The notes below the pieces were generated by a model. The model did not search any database and was not told where the DNA came from. It was given only the letters and a program-made list of their open reading frames with translations. The position numbers were made by a program, and so were the translations under genes. 64,000 nt of DNA from Paenibacillus hunanensis (GTDB taxonomy: Bacteria; Bacillota; Bacilli; Paenibacillales; Paenibacillaceae): positions 341,814-405,813 of the forward strand of contig NZ_BMMB01000008.1 in the NCBI RefSeq assembly GCF_014645615.1, written 5' to 3'. Shown here piece by piece: positions 34,397-44,144 of this stretch; the first letter of the stretch is position 1; the number at the start of each line of letters is the position of its first letter.

Positions 34397-35347
34397 ATGC
34401 GCAAAATTATCGTAGGAAGTCGACAGAGCGCTCTTGCATTGACCCAGACAGGGCATGTCATCGATGCGCTACAGCAGATTGCTGCTAGCCAGGGGCTGGA
34501 GTTCGAATTTGAAGTTAAAAAGATCGTCACCAAGGGCGACCGCATTCTGGATGTAACCTTGTCCAAGGTCGGTGGTAAAGGTCTGTTCGTGAAGGAGATT
34601 GAGCAGGCGCTGATCGATGGCGAGATCGATATGGCTGTACACAGTATGAAGGATATGCCCTCCGAATTGCCAGAAGGTCTGGTGAATGGCGCAATTCCGA
34701 AGCGTGTAGACCCACGCGATTGTATTATTACACGCGGAGATAAAGGCTTGGACGACTTGCCACAGGGGGCTAAGATCGGTACAAGCAGCTTGAGACGTGC
34801 GAGCCAGCTCAAGGCATATCGTCCGGATTTCGATATTCAATCGATTCGTGGTAATATCGACTCGCGTTTGCGCAAGCTGGAAACGGAAGGCTTTGACGCT
34901 ATTATGCTGGCTGCGGCAGGCTTAGAGCGGATGGGCTGGACAGATCGTATTAGTGCGTATTTGCCAGCCGATATTTGTTTGCCAGCGGTCGGTCAGGGCG
35001 CGCTCGGTATTGAATGCCGCGGTGATGATCTGGAGTTGCTCGGGTTGTTGTCACTGTATAATGATGATCTTACAGCAACAACGGTTATCGCGGAACGTAC
35101 CTTTTTGGCAGAGTTAAACGGTGGCTGTCAGGTTCCAATCGGAGCCTATGCAGTACGTCTGCATCCTTCCCATTCCGGTCAGGACGAAAACGTTATACAA
35201 TTAACGGGAATGGTAGCCTCACCTGATGGAATAACGATGCTCAAGGAGACACGACAGGGACATGATCCTGTACAGCTTGGTATAGCTGTAGCTGATGAGC
35301 TGAAGCGTCGTGGCGCGGATCAGATTTTGGCGGAAGTTAGGGGATGA
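34397..35347 (+). CDS. hemC: porphobilinogen deaminase (hydroxymethylbilane synthase)
   Basis: This enzyme joins four porphobilinogens into hydroxymethylbilane. It has 316 aa. It starts KIIVGSRQSALALTQT and includes GKGLFVKEIE, the RRASQL substrate-binding arginines, and the cofactor-attachment cysteine in NGGCQVPIGAYA. The ATG at 34397 has GGGGGAG 8 bases upstream; the longer frame from 34199 runs inside the previous gene. Confidence 0.98.
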   Translation: MRKIIVGSRQSALALTQTGHVIDALQQIAASQGLEFEFEVKKIVTKGDRILDVTLSKVGGKGLFVKEIEQALIDGEIDMAVHSMKDMPSELPEGLVNGAIPKRVDPRDCIITRGDKGLDDLPQGAKIGTSSLRRASQLKAYRPDFDIQSIRGNIDSRLRKLETEGFDAIMLAAAGLERMGWTDRISAYLPADICLPAVGQGALGIECRGDDLELLGLLSLYNDDLTATTVIAERTFLAELNGGCQVPIGAYAVRLHPSHSGQDENVIQLTGMVASPDGITMLKETRQGHDPVQLGIAVADELKRRGADQILAEVRG

Positions 35348-35351
35348 AGGA

Positions 35352-36902
35352 ATGACCGGCAAGGTGTATCTAGTAGGCGCAGGTCCTGGAGCTTTGAAGC
35401 TGATTACACTGCGTGGCTGGGAATGTATCGCATTGGCAGATGCGATCGTATATGATCGACTGGCAAGTCCTCGTTTGCTCAAGCAGGCGAAGCCGGGAGC
35501 GGAGAAGATTTATGTCGGTAAGCTGCCTGATCGTCATACGATGAAGCAGGAGGAGATTAATCAGCTGCTGGTCGATCTGGCGCTGCAAGGTAAGGTGGTT
35601 GTCCGTCTGAAGGGCGGCGACCCGACCATTTTCGGACGCGTAGCTGAGGAAGCGGAGCTTTTGCGACAGCACGATATTCCTTATGAGATCGTCCCTGGCA
35701 TCACATCTTCAATTGCTGTGCCTGCGTATGCGGGTATTCCCGTTACACATCGGGACTGGGCGTCATCCGTGTCGATCATTACCGGGCATGAAAGCCCGGA
35801 TAAGCTGGATCACAGTATTCATTGGGACAAGGTTACGCATGCAACGGGTACGCTTGTGTTCATGATGGGTGTGGCGAAAATTGGCTATATTAGCGAGCAG
35901 CTGATTCGCTACGGTCGCCCCGAGGATACGCCAGTCGCGCTTGTACGCTGGGGGACGCGTGCCGAACAGGAGACACTTGTCGGCACGCTCAAGGATATTG
36001 CTGCCAAGGTTGAAGCGGCGAACTTCAAACCACCTGCGGTCATTGTTGTCGGCGAGGTGGTGAACCTGCGTGAGCGACTGCACTGGGCAGAGCAATTGCC
36101 TTTATTCGGTAAACGAATTCTCGTTACCCGTGCTCGCAGCCAGGCGAGCGAACTGGTAGATCGAATTGATGAGCTGGGCGGAGAGCCTTACGAATATCCA
36201 GTTATCGAAACGGTCATGCCGACTTCTTCGGAAAAGCTCGTACAGATTCAGCAGGCATTGAATGAGCTGGAGCAATATGATTGGGTCTTTTTCACAAGCG
36301 TTAATGGAGTCGAGTACTTCTTCCGTCATCTGGAGGAGCAAGGTCAGGACATTCGTGCACTGCATCGTGCTCGAATCGCAGCGGTTGGCCCGGCAACACG
36401 AGATGCGCTGCGCAGCCACGGCATTGTGGCTACCGCCTTACCGCAAAAATTTCATGCTGAGGGCTTGCTTGAGCATCTGCAAGATGAGTTATCTGCCGGG
36501 CAAAAGGTGCTGCTCCCTCGTGGCGATCTAGCGCGTGTCTGGTTACCACAGGAGCTAGCAAAGATGGGCTTAGATGTTACCGAGATCGATACGTACGAAA
36601 CCGTGCTTGTGGGCGAAGAGGACATGGAGCTGAAAAAGCTGCTGGAGCAACAGGCGATTCATGCGGTAACCTTTACCAGCTCATCTACAGTGACCAATCT
36701 GATCACAGCGCTACGCAAGCTGGGCTTTGAGGATCCAGTGGCTGCACTTGCTCATAGCACGATTGCATGCATTGGCCCTCAGACGGCACGAACGGCTGAG
36801 GAGCAGGGACTCAAGGTAGACCTGCTAGCTGAATCTTCTACGATTGATGGCTTGATCGATGTGCTATGCCGCTGGAATAAAGACAGCTTGCCATCGATAT
36901 AA
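35352..36902 (+). CDS. cobA-hemD: fused uroporphyrinogen-III C-methyltransferase / uroporphyrinogen-III synthase
   Basis: A 516-aa bifunctional protein. Residues 1-245 are SUMT/CobA: YLVGAGPGALKLITLRG, VRLKGGDPTIFGR and ITGHE-type motifs, methylating uroporphyrinogen III to precorrin-2. Residues about 255-510 are HemD (GKRILVTRARSQASELVD, DWVFFTSVNGVEYF, VTFTSSSTVTNL), cyclising hydroxymethylbilane. The fusion places the haem step and the siroheme branch in one protein. The ATG at 35352 lies 5 bases after the hemC stop with AAGG before it. Confidence 0.95.
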   Translation: MTGKVYLVGAGPGALKLITLRGWECIALADAIVYDRLASPRLLKQAKPGAEKIYVGKLPDRHTMKQEEINQLLVDLALQGKVVVRLKGGDPTIFGRVAEEAELLRQHDIPYEIVPGITSSIAVPAYAGIPVTHRDWASSVSIITGHESPDKLDHSIHWDKVTHATGTLVFMMGVAKIGYISEQLIRYGRPEDTPVALVRWGTRAEQETLVGTLKDIAAKVEAANFKPPAVIVVGEVVNLRERLHWAEQLPLFGKRILVTRARSQASELVDRIDELGGEPYEYPVIETVMPTSSEKLVQIQQALNELEQYDWVFFTSVNGVEYFFRHLEEQGQDIRALHRARIAAVGPATRDALRSHGIVATALPQKFHAEGLLEHLQDELSAGQKVLLPRGDLARVWLPQELAKMGLDVTEIDTYETVLVGEEDMELKKLLEQQAIHAVTFTSSSTVTNLITALRKLGFEDPVAALAHSTIACIGPQTARTAEEQGLKVDLLAESSTIDGLIDVLCRWNKDSLPSI

Positions 36903-37005
36903 GCGATATACCTAAGAATTGCGATGAGTATAGCTCAGCTTTGAAAAAGGTTGAGTGATACGCTATAACCAACAGCAACGATGTTGATGATCGACATCCT
37001 CGTAT

Positions 37006-37041
37006 GCCGACCAGAGCGATAAGCAGGTCGGCCTTCTTTTT
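37006..37041 (+). terminator. terminator-like hairpin between cobA-hemD and hemB
   Basis: GCCGACC (37006-37012) pairs with GGTCGGC (37026-37032), followed by CTTCTTTTTC. It may partly separate hemB-hemL from the upstream operon. Confidence 0.8.
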
Positions 37042-37087
37042 CGTGATCGATCATCTAAAAATAGAATGAACATGGAGGAATAAAGTG

Positions 37088-38101
37088 ATGAGTCAATCTT
37101 TTGCAAGACACCGTCGTCTACGTAAAACCCCCGCTATTCGCGGCATGGTTAGAGAAACACAATTACACAAAAACGATTTTATTCAGCCTGTATTCGTAAC
37201 GTACGGAACAGACGTGAAGCTGGAAATTTCCTCAATGCCGGGCGTATTCAATTTTTCATTGGATCGTCTTGGCGAAGAAATTGATGAGATCGTAAGTCTG
37301 GGTATCCCATCCGTGATGGTATTTGGTGTACCAGAAACCGAAGCGAAGGACAGCCTGGGAACAGGTGCTTATTCCGATCAAGGCATCGTGCAGCAAGCGA
37401 TTCGAATGATCAAAGAAAACTATCCAGAACTGGTTGTGATTGCAGATACCTGTCTGTGCGAATTTACCGATCATGGACACTGTGGTGTGGTGCACACGCA
37501 TGAGCATGATGGTCATATTCATGCGGATGTGGACAATGATGAATCGCTGGTCCTGCTTGCGCAGACAGCCGTATCACAGGCCCAAGCAGGTGCTGATATT
37601 ATTGCACCCTCCAATATGATGGACGGATTCGTTCAGGTGATCCGTGAAGCGCTGGATGAAGCAGGCTTTGAAGACGTTCCAATTATGTCGTATGCAGTGA
37701 AATATGCGTCCGCGTTCTACGGCCCATTCCGTGAAGCTGCACAATCGGCACCACAATTTGGCGATCGCAAATCCTATCAAATGGACCCGGCTAATGTGCG
37801 TGAAGCTCTGCGCGAAGCTGAGAGTGATGTACAGCAGGGTGCAGATATGCTGATGGTAAAGCCAGCACTGGCGTATATGGATGTTCTGCGTGTAGTGCGT
37901 GACAACTTCGATCTGCCACTTGTGGCGTATAATGTGAGCGGTGAATACGCGATGGTCAAAGCAGCTGCACAGCAGGGCTGGATCAATGAGCGCGGCATTG
38001 TAACTGAAATGATGCTAGGTCTGAAACGTGCCGGTGCTGACATGATTATCACGTATTTTTCCAAGGATGTTGTACGTTGGCTGCGTGAGGAATGGGTGTA
38101 A
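37088..38101 (+). CDS. hemB: porphobilinogen synthase (delta-aminolevulinate dehydratase)
   Basis: This enzyme condenses two 5-aminolevulinates to porphobilinogen. It has 337 aa. The metal-binding cysteines are in DTCLCEFTDHGHCG. The two Schiff-base lysines are in SYAVKYASAFYGPF and MVKPALAYMD. GGAGG (37074-37078) lies 9 bases before the ATG; an adjacent GTG at 37085 is a less likely start. Confidence 0.98.
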   Translation: MSQSFARHRRLRKTPAIRGMVRETQLHKNDFIQPVFVTYGTDVKLEISSMPGVFNFSLDRLGEEIDEIVSLGIPSVMVFGVPETEAKDSLGTGAYSDQGIVQQAIRMIKENYPELVVIADTCLCEFTDHGHCGVVHTHEHDGHIHADVDNDESLVLLAQTAVSQAQAGADIIAPSNMMDGFVQVIREALDEAGFEDVPIMSYAVKYASAFYGPFREAAQSAPQFGDRKSYQMDPANVREALREAESDVQQGADMLMVKPALAYMDVLRVVRDNFDLPLVAYNVSGEYAMVKAAAQQGWINERGIVTEMMLGLKRAGADMIITYFSKDVVRWLREEWV

Positions 38102-38215
38102 GTTCTAGCTGTGATATCCAACAATTAAGCTAGAAGCATATTGATCGGTAGCAAAGGATCGGTAGCGCTTGGCTGGTTTTATCAGCTAACCCTCACCTAT
38201 GATGCAAACGAGAAA

Positions 38216-38260
38216 AAGCGGTGCCTTTATGAGGTAAAGGCGCCGCATTACATACCGCTT
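38216..38260. terminator. hairpin between hemB and hemL; terminator on the minus strand
   Basis: GCGGTGCCTTTA (38218-38229) pairs with TAAAGGCGCCGC (38235-38246). Read on the minus strand it is followed by a T run, so it works as a terminator in that direction. On the plus strand the outer arms AAGCGGT/ACCGCTT can compete with this stem. The rest of 38102-38515 holds nothing I recognise. Confidence 0.65.
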
Positions 38261-38515
38261 GAGCCGATTCGCATTAGATTCGCGTAGTTGCTAATCAGCT
38301 TATGCACTAATCCATTGTGCAGAAGTGTCAGGAATCGGGTAAAGGTAAAGATGAGCGCAGATTGCCAGCTGCAATTGGTGTTGGAATAGCTGGCTACTGT
38401 CTGGGTGCTTTGCAGACAAGCGGCATGCTTTAACCCCGATTTGACTTCACATTCGATGTATTTATGAAACTATAATGACTGGCAATGATAACTATGTTCT
38501 GGAGGTGCTTGTGCA

Positions 38516-39817
38516 ATGAATCAAATGAAATCTGTACGCCGTGATGAACTTTCACGCGAAGCGTTTGAGGAAGCAAAACATTATATTCCCGGCGGTGTAA
38601 ATAGTCCGGTACGTGCATTTAAAACGGTAGGGCTGACGCCTGTCTATGCTGAACGTGGCGAAGGCTCGCGTCTATATGATATTGATGGTAATTCGTTTAT
38701 CGATTATGTCGGTTCATGGGGTCCACTCATTATGGGTCATGCGCATCCGAAGGTCGTTCAGGCGTTGCAAGAAACAGCAGCACGCGGAACAAGCTTTGGT
38801 GCACCGACTAAGATCGAAACGGAGATGGCCAAGCTTGTCGTAGAGCGTGTACCATCGATTGATATTGTGCGCATGGTCAATTCGGGTACAGAAGCAACGA
38901 TGAGCGCGATTCGCCTTGCTCGTGGTTATACCAAGCGTAATAAAATTTTAAAATTTGAAGGCTCCTATCATGGGCATGGCGATAGCTTGCTGATCAAAGC
39001 AGGCTCTGGCGTTGCAACACTGGGATTGCCAGACAGCCCTGGTGTACCGGAATCGATCGCATCGAATACAATTACCATTCCTTACAACGATCTGGAAGCG
39101 GTCAAGCTAGCATTTGAACGATTCGGTGAAGACATTTCCTGTGTGATCGTTGAACCCGTTGCTGGTAATATGGGCGTTGTTCCACCGCAGGATGGCTTTT
39201 TGCAGGGACTGCGTGATGTGACTACACAATACGGCGCTCTGCTCATTTTCGATGAGGTTATGACTGGCTTCCGGGTACACATGAACTGTGCACAGGGACG
39301 CTACGGTGTAACACCAGATTTGACCTGTCTGGGTAAAGTGATCGGCGGCGGTTTGCCTGTAGGAGCGTATGGCGGTAAACGTGAAATCATGGAGCAGATC
39401 GCGCCAACAGGCCCAATTTATCAGGCAGGTACACTGAGTGGGAATCCGCTGGCCATGGTTGCTGGTTTTACGACACTTAGCCTGCTCACACCGGAAGTAT
39501 ATGATCGTCTGGAAACGGCTGCGGCACGGCTGCAAGCTGGTTTTGAACAAAATGCAAAAGAAGCAGGAATTCCGCTCACGATCAATCGTGTAGGCTCGAT
39601 GGTGTGCCCATTCCTGACTGAAGGGCCGGTAACGAACTACGATACAGCCAAGCTGAGTGATATGGAGCGCTTTAAGAGCTACTTTGGCGGCATGCTGAAC
39701 CACGGCATTAGCGTTGCTCCATCTCCATTTGAAGGCATGTTCGTCTCGGCTGTACACAGTGACGAGGATATTGATGCAACAATCGCGGCTCATCGTGAAG
39801 TGATGAAGTCGCTCTAA
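38516..39817 (+). CDS. hemL: glutamate-1-semialdehyde 2,1-aminomutase
   Basis: This PLP enzyme converts glutamate-1-semialdehyde to 5-aminolevulinate. It has 433 aa. The N-terminal PGGVNSPVRAFK, the pyridine-binding Asp in LLIFDEVMTGFR, and the PLP Lys in CLGKVIGGGLPVGAYGG are all present. CTGGAGGTG precedes the ATG. It is the last haem gene of the cluster and is followed 15 bases later by a pseudouridine synthase gene. Confidence 0.98.
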   Translation: MNQMKSVRRDELSREAFEEAKHYIPGGVNSPVRAFKTVGLTPVYAERGEGSRLYDIDGNSFIDYVGSWGPLIMGHAHPKVVQALQETAARGTSFGAPTKIETEMAKLVVERVPSIDIVRMVNSGTEATMSAIRLARGYTKRNKILKFEGSYHGHGDSLLIKAGSGVATLGLPDSPGVPESIASNTITIPYNDLEAVKLAFERFGEDISCVIVEPVAGNMGVVPPQDGFLQGLRDVTTQYGALLIFDEVMTGFRVHMNCAQGRYGVTPDLTCLGKVIGGGLPVGAYGGKREIMEQIAPTGPIYQAGTLSGNPLAMVAGFTTLSLLTPEVYDRLETAAARLQAGFEQNAKEAGIPLTINRVGSMVCPFLTEGPVTNYDTAKLSDMERFKSYFGGMLNHGISVAPSPFEGMFVSAVHSDEDIDATIAAHREVMKSL

Positions 39818-39832
39818 TGGAGGAAGATGAAA

Positions 39833-40891
39833 ATGACGGATGCAGATCAAAATAAATCTGCGAAAGAAGCAGCATCATCCGTAGCTGGACATCCACCACA
39901 GGAAGAGGCAGTGGCACCCACTGCCTCTTTCCAGTGTTCGGATCAAACGAAGCCTGTCGCTATACCTCGTCCTGAGCGCTGGCTACCGACTGAGCATGCG
40001 GTTCGTCGCGGAGAGTGGCTGGAGATCATACCAGATCGTAGCCTTGATCTCGAACAGCCAGAGGGTCGACATGTACGGATGATGGAATGGCTTAAAAGCG
40101 AAGCATTTCCAGCTAAAATTGTTGGATTGCTGCAATCACGTGGTGAAATTCAGCTACAGGGTGATCATATCCGCCTACGCGTATTTCCTAATACTCCGTA
40201 TGGTTTCCAGCCGGATTATAGCTATAGTCTTGAAGTGCTATATGAGGATGATTATGTACTCGTTGTCCACAAGCCAGCCGGGATGAATGTACATCCATCC
40301 GATGCCAATGACGCAACGATTACGCTCGCCCACGCAGTTGCAGCTTACTACGAACAAACAGGTCAATCTTGTGCCGTTCGTCATGTGCATCGACTGGATG
40401 AGGATACAACTGGCCCCGTCCTATATGCCAAAAACGAGCTTGCACTCTACCTGCTCGATGAGCAAATGCGCAGCAAATCCATTCATCGCCGCTATGTCGC
40501 GCTTGTACATGGCAAAGTAAATGAACGCTTAAACGTGATTGATGAACCGATCGGCAAAGACCGCCATCATAAGCAACGCCGCCGCGTCTCACCTGGCGGA
40601 CAGGCAGCGATCACGCATGTCCAATGCTTACGTACAACTCCTAAAGCCAGTCTTGTTCAGCTCGAGCTTGAAACTGGCCGTACACACCAGATTCGAGTCC
40701 ATATGAGCTATGTGGGTCACCCTCTAATCGGCGACACACTGTACGGCGGCAAACCTGACCTGCTCCCACGTCAGGCACTGCACGGCGAACAGCTTGGTTT
40801 CACCCATCCATGGACAGGCGAGCCGTTGAGCATCAACGACCCGTGGCCTGCTGATCTGGAACAAGCGGCAAGGGTATTGAAATTACTGTAA
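39833..40891 (+). CDS. RluA family pseudouridine synthase
   Basis: This 352-aa enzyme isomerises uridine to pseudouridine in rRNA or tRNA; the exact site is unknown. The catalytic Asp is in HRLDEDTTGPVLYAK, with VVHKPAGMNVHP upstream and GRTHQIRVHM downstream. An N-terminal stretch of about 50 residues is low-complexity. The ATG at 39833 is preferred over 39827 because TGGAGG is then 9 rather than 3 bases away. Confidence 0.94.
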   Translation: MTDADQNKSAKEAASSVAGHPPQEEAVAPTASFQCSDQTKPVAIPRPERWLPTEHAVRRGEWLEIIPDRSLDLEQPEGRHVRMMEWLKSEAFPAKIVGLLQSRGEIQLQGDHIRLRVFPNTPYGFQPDYSYSLEVLYEDDYVLVVHKPAGMNVHPSDANDATITLAHAVAAYYEQTGQSCAVRHVHRLDEDTTGPVLYAKNELALYLLDEQMRSKSIHRRYVALVHGKVNERLNVIDEPIGKDRHHKQRRRVSPGGQAAITHVQCLRTTPKASLVQLELETGRTHQIRVHMSYVGHPLIGDTLYGGKPDLLPRQALHGEQLGFTHPWTGEPLSINDPWPADLEQAARVLKLL

Positions 40892-41002
40892 AGATAGCTA
40901 AAGAACTAGGTATAGGTACTTCTTTTATTGGTGTATCTAGTGATGAGAGCCAAACCGCACTGCGAGAAGTACACAAGCATCCGTACTCATGTTAGCTTTA
41001 TA

Positions 41003-41031
41003 TTGACTTTCCACGGTTACCAAGTTATGAT
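41003..41031 (+). promoter_or_regulatory. promoter of the valS T-box transcript
   Basis: TTGACT, a 17-bp spacer, then TATGAT. The predicted start is near 41038, just before the T-box leader. Confidence 0.8.
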
Positions 41032-41037
41032 GTTGAG

Positions 41038-41402
41038 TGAAATTATTGCACCATATAGCTTGATCAATCATACAGACTATGAACGGGAATAGTAGATGTT
41101 ATCGGCCTCTAGAGAGCGGAACTGCTGCGCTGAAAGGTTCTGCAGGATACGAGACGTCGAAGTCGCCCGGAAGTCGTTTATTTGAATCCCATCCTTGTTC
41201 CTGCATAGTCAAATGGCAGGCGACAGACGGAGCTAGAATAGACCGGTAGCAGCCGTTATCTGCCTTCGAGTGTCGTTACCACGCGTATAGCGATCCATAT
41301 GGATAAAGCTATAATTGCACTGCCCTTCAGCAGGTAACGAAACAAAGGTGGTACCACGAGAGCAATGCCTTTCGTCCTTTGAGACGAAGGGCTTTTTTTA
41401 TT
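41038..41402 (+). ncRNA. T-box riboswitch leader, valine-specific
   Basis: This tRNA-sensing leader lies upstream of valS. Stem I shows the S-turn AGTAGA (41091-41096), the distal AGAGAG and GCTGAAAGG segments, and on the returning strand GAA followed by GTC (41162-41164), a Val codon in the specifier position. The antiterminator T-box sequence AAAGGTGGTACCACGAG lies at 41345-41361. The terminator stem CCTTTCGTC/GACGAAGGG with a T run follows at about 41369-41400. Uncharged tRNA-Val would favour readthrough into valS. Confidence 0.93.
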
Positions 41403-41472
41403 TTATGCGCCGAAAGGGTATGAATACACGCTTGTCCAATACTAAAGATCGAAACTTGATGGAGGGATCTGC

Positions 41473-44139
41473 ATGACAGAGATGAACAACACAGCAACAA
41501 CCTCGATGCCAACGACGTACGACCCGAAAGCGGCCGAACGCAAATGGTACGATTACTGGATGGAAAATGAGTTTTTCAAAGCGGGTCAGCGCCCGGATGC
41601 TACACCATACACGATCGTAATTCCACCGCCAAACGTAACCGGTATGCTGCATATCGGTCATGCGCTTGATTTCACCCTGCAAGATATTATGATTCGTACG
41701 AAACGTATGCAGGGCTATGACGCACTCTGGCTGCCAGGCTCTGACCATGCAGGGATTGCGACACAGACCAAGGTTGAGCAAAATCTGCGTGCCGAAGGCA
41801 TCACACGTCATGATCTGGGACGCGAGAAGTTTTTGGAGAAGGTATGGGAATGGAAGGATAAATACGCCGAGACGATCCATGAGCAATGGGCGAAAATGGG
41901 CTTCTCGCTGGACTATTCCCGTGAGCGTTTTACGCTGGATGAAGGTCTGTCCAAAGCGGTTCGCCACGTCTTCGTAACCCTATATGAAAAAGGGCTGATC
42001 TACCGCGGCAAACGCATCATCAACTGGGATCCGCAGGCGCGTACTGCTCTGTCCGATATTGAGGTTGAATACAAAGAAGTGAACGGTCATCTGTATCATC
42101 TGGAGTATCCGCTCAAAGACGGCAGTGGCTCTATTGTCGTAGCAACGACCCGTCCGGAAACGATGCTGGGCGATGCAGCGGTTGCTGTTCATCCGAAGGA
42201 TGAGCGTTATAGCGACATGATCGGCAAAATGCTCGTATTGCCAATTACGGGCCGTGAGATTCCGATTATTGCTGACGATTATGTAGATCGCGAATTTGGT
42301 AGTGGTGCGGTGAAGATCACACCTGCGCACGATCCAAACGACTTCGAAATGGGTCAACGTCATGATCTGGAACAGATCGTTGTGATGGACGAAGGCGGAA
42401 TCATGAACGAAAATGCGGATAAATATCAGGGCATGGATCGCAGCGATGCACGTAAGCAGCTCGTAAAAGACCTGCAAGAAGCTGGCGTATTGATCAAAAT
42501 CGAAGATCACCTGCATCAGGTAGGTCATAGCGAGCGTACAGGCGCTGTAGTTGAGCCGTATCTGTCCACCCAATGGTTCGTTAAAATGAAACCACTGGCA
42601 GATAAAGCGATCGAAGCACAACGCAGTGGCAATGGTACGAACTTTGTACCGGATCGTTTTGAGAAAACCTATCTGAACTGGATCGAAAATGTACGTGACT
42701 GGTGTATTTCCCGCCAGCTCTGGTGGGGACATCGTATCCCGGCATGGTACTGTGAGGAAACTGGCGAAATTATCGTTTCGGCTGAAGACCCAACAGGCTT
42801 GCCAGAGCATGCAGGCAAAACGCTGCGCCAGGATGATGACGTACTGGATACATGGTTCAGCTCTGCGCTGTGGCCGTTCTCCACACTAGGCTGGCCAGAT
42901 CAAACGGAAGACCTAAAACGCTACTATCCGACCGATCTGCTCGTAACTGGCTATGACATTATCTATTTCTGGGTTGCGCGTATGATCTTTACCGGATTGG
43001 AGTTTACCGATCAGATTCCGTTTAAGGATGTACTCATGCATGGTCTCGTTCGTGCAGCTGATGGTCAGAAGATGTCCAAGTCGCTGGGCAACGGTGTGGA
43101 TCCGCTCGACGTGATCGAGCAATATGGCGCGGATGCAATGCGTTATATGATTTCGACGGGCAGCACACCAGGACAGGATCTTCGTTTCCGCTGGGAGCGT
43201 GTAGAGCAATCCCGTAACTTTGCGAATAAAATTTGGAATGCCTCCCGTTTTGCATTGATGAACATGGAAGGCTTCACCTTTGAAGATATCGATCTGTCCG
43301 GCAACTTGAGCACTGCGGATCGCTGGATTTTGCATCGCTTGAATGAAACAGCACGCGATATTACGCGTCTGATCGATTCCTATGAATTTGGCGAAACCGG
43401 ACGTTTGCTGTACAACTTCATCTGGGATGATCTGTGTGACTGGTATATCGAGATTGCCAAGCTGTCTCTGTACGGAGAAGATGCAGCAGCGAAGAAAACG
43501 ACGCAATCCGTACTCGCCTATGTACTGGATCGCACGATGCGCATGATCCATCCATTTATGCCGTTTATTTCGGAGGAAATCTGGCAGCATCTGCCGCACG
43601 AAGGTAATACCGTTACACTGGCAGCATGGCCAACCTTCGATCCAGCATTGGAAAATAAAGCAGCAGAAGAAGAAATGACACTGCTGATCGAGATCATTCG
43701 CTCGGTTCGTAACATCCGTGCTGAAGTGAACGTACCGATGAGCAAAAAGATCGAATTACTTGTAAAAGCAGGCGATCAGCGTATTCTGGATATTATCTCG
43801 TCGAACGAGCACTATATCCGTCGCTTCTGTAACACATCTGAATATGCAGCAGGACTCGATATTGCAGCACCGGATAAAGCGATGTCTGCGGTTGTTACAG
43901 GTGTAGAGCTGTACTTGCCACTGGCAGGTCTGCTCGATATTAGTCAGGAAATCGCTCGTCTGGAAAAAGAAGTGGCGACGCTGAACAGCGAAGTGGAGCG
44001 CGTGGAGAAGAAGCTGTCCAATCAAGGCTTCGTATCCAAAGCACCAGCCAAAGTCATCGAGGAAGAACGCGCCAAGCAGGCTGACTATTCCGACAAGCGT
44101 GACAAGGTTCTTGCCCGTATTGCCGAACTGAAAGGTTAA
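41473..44139 (+). CDS. valS: valyl-tRNA synthetase
   Basis: This 888-aa class I synthetase has the HIGH motif in NVTGMLHIGHAL near residue 57, the editing (CP1) domain with TTRPETMLGD, the KMSKS motif GQKMSKSLGN near 535, and the C-terminal coiled-coil tRNA-binding arm (EIARLEKEVATLNSEVERVEKKL). TGGAGGG precedes the ATG at 41473. It is controlled by the T-box above and followed by folC almost without a gap. Confidence 0.98.
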   Translation: MTEMNNTATTSMPTTYDPKAAERKWYDYWMENEFFKAGQRPDATPYTIVIPPPNVTGMLHIGHALDFTLQDIMIRTKRMQGYDALWLPGSDHAGIATQTKVEQNLRAEGITRHDLGREKFLEKVWEWKDKYAETIHEQWAKMGFSLDYSRERFTLDEGLSKAVRHVFVTLYEKGLIYRGKRIINWDPQARTALSDIEVEYKEVNGHLYHLEYPLKDGSGSIVVATTRPETMLGDAAVAVHPKDERYSDMIGKMLVLPITGREIPIIADDYVDREFGSGAVKITPAHDPNDFEMGQRHDLEQIVVMDEGGIMNENADKYQGMDRSDARKQLVKDLQEAGVLIKIEDHLHQVGHSERTGAVVEPYLSTQWFVKMKPLADKAIEAQRSGNGTNFVPDRFEKTYLNWIENVRDWCISRQLWWGHRIPAWYCEETGEIIVSAEDPTGLPEHAGKTLRQDDDVLDTWFSSALWPFSTLGWPDQTEDLKRYYPTDLLVTGYDIIYFWVARMIFTGLEFTDQIPFKDVLMHGLVRAADGQKMSKSLGNGVDPLDVIEQYGADAMRYMISTGSTPGQDLRFRWERVEQSRNFANKIWNASRFALMNMEGFTFEDIDLSGNLSTADRWILHRLNETARDITRLIDSYEFGETGRLLYNFIWDDLCDWYIEIAKLSLYGEDAAAKKTTQSVLAYVLDRTMRMIHPFMPFISEEIWQHLPHEGNTVTLAAWPTFDPALENKAAEEEMTLLIEIIRSVRNIRAEVNVPMSKKIELLVKAGDQRILDIISSNEHYIRRFCNTSEYAAGLDIAAPDKAMSAVVTGVELYLPLAGLLDISQEIARLEKEVATLNSEVERVEKKLSNQGFVSKAPAKVIEEERAKQADYSDKRDKVLARIAELKG

Positions 44140-44144
44140 GGGTG

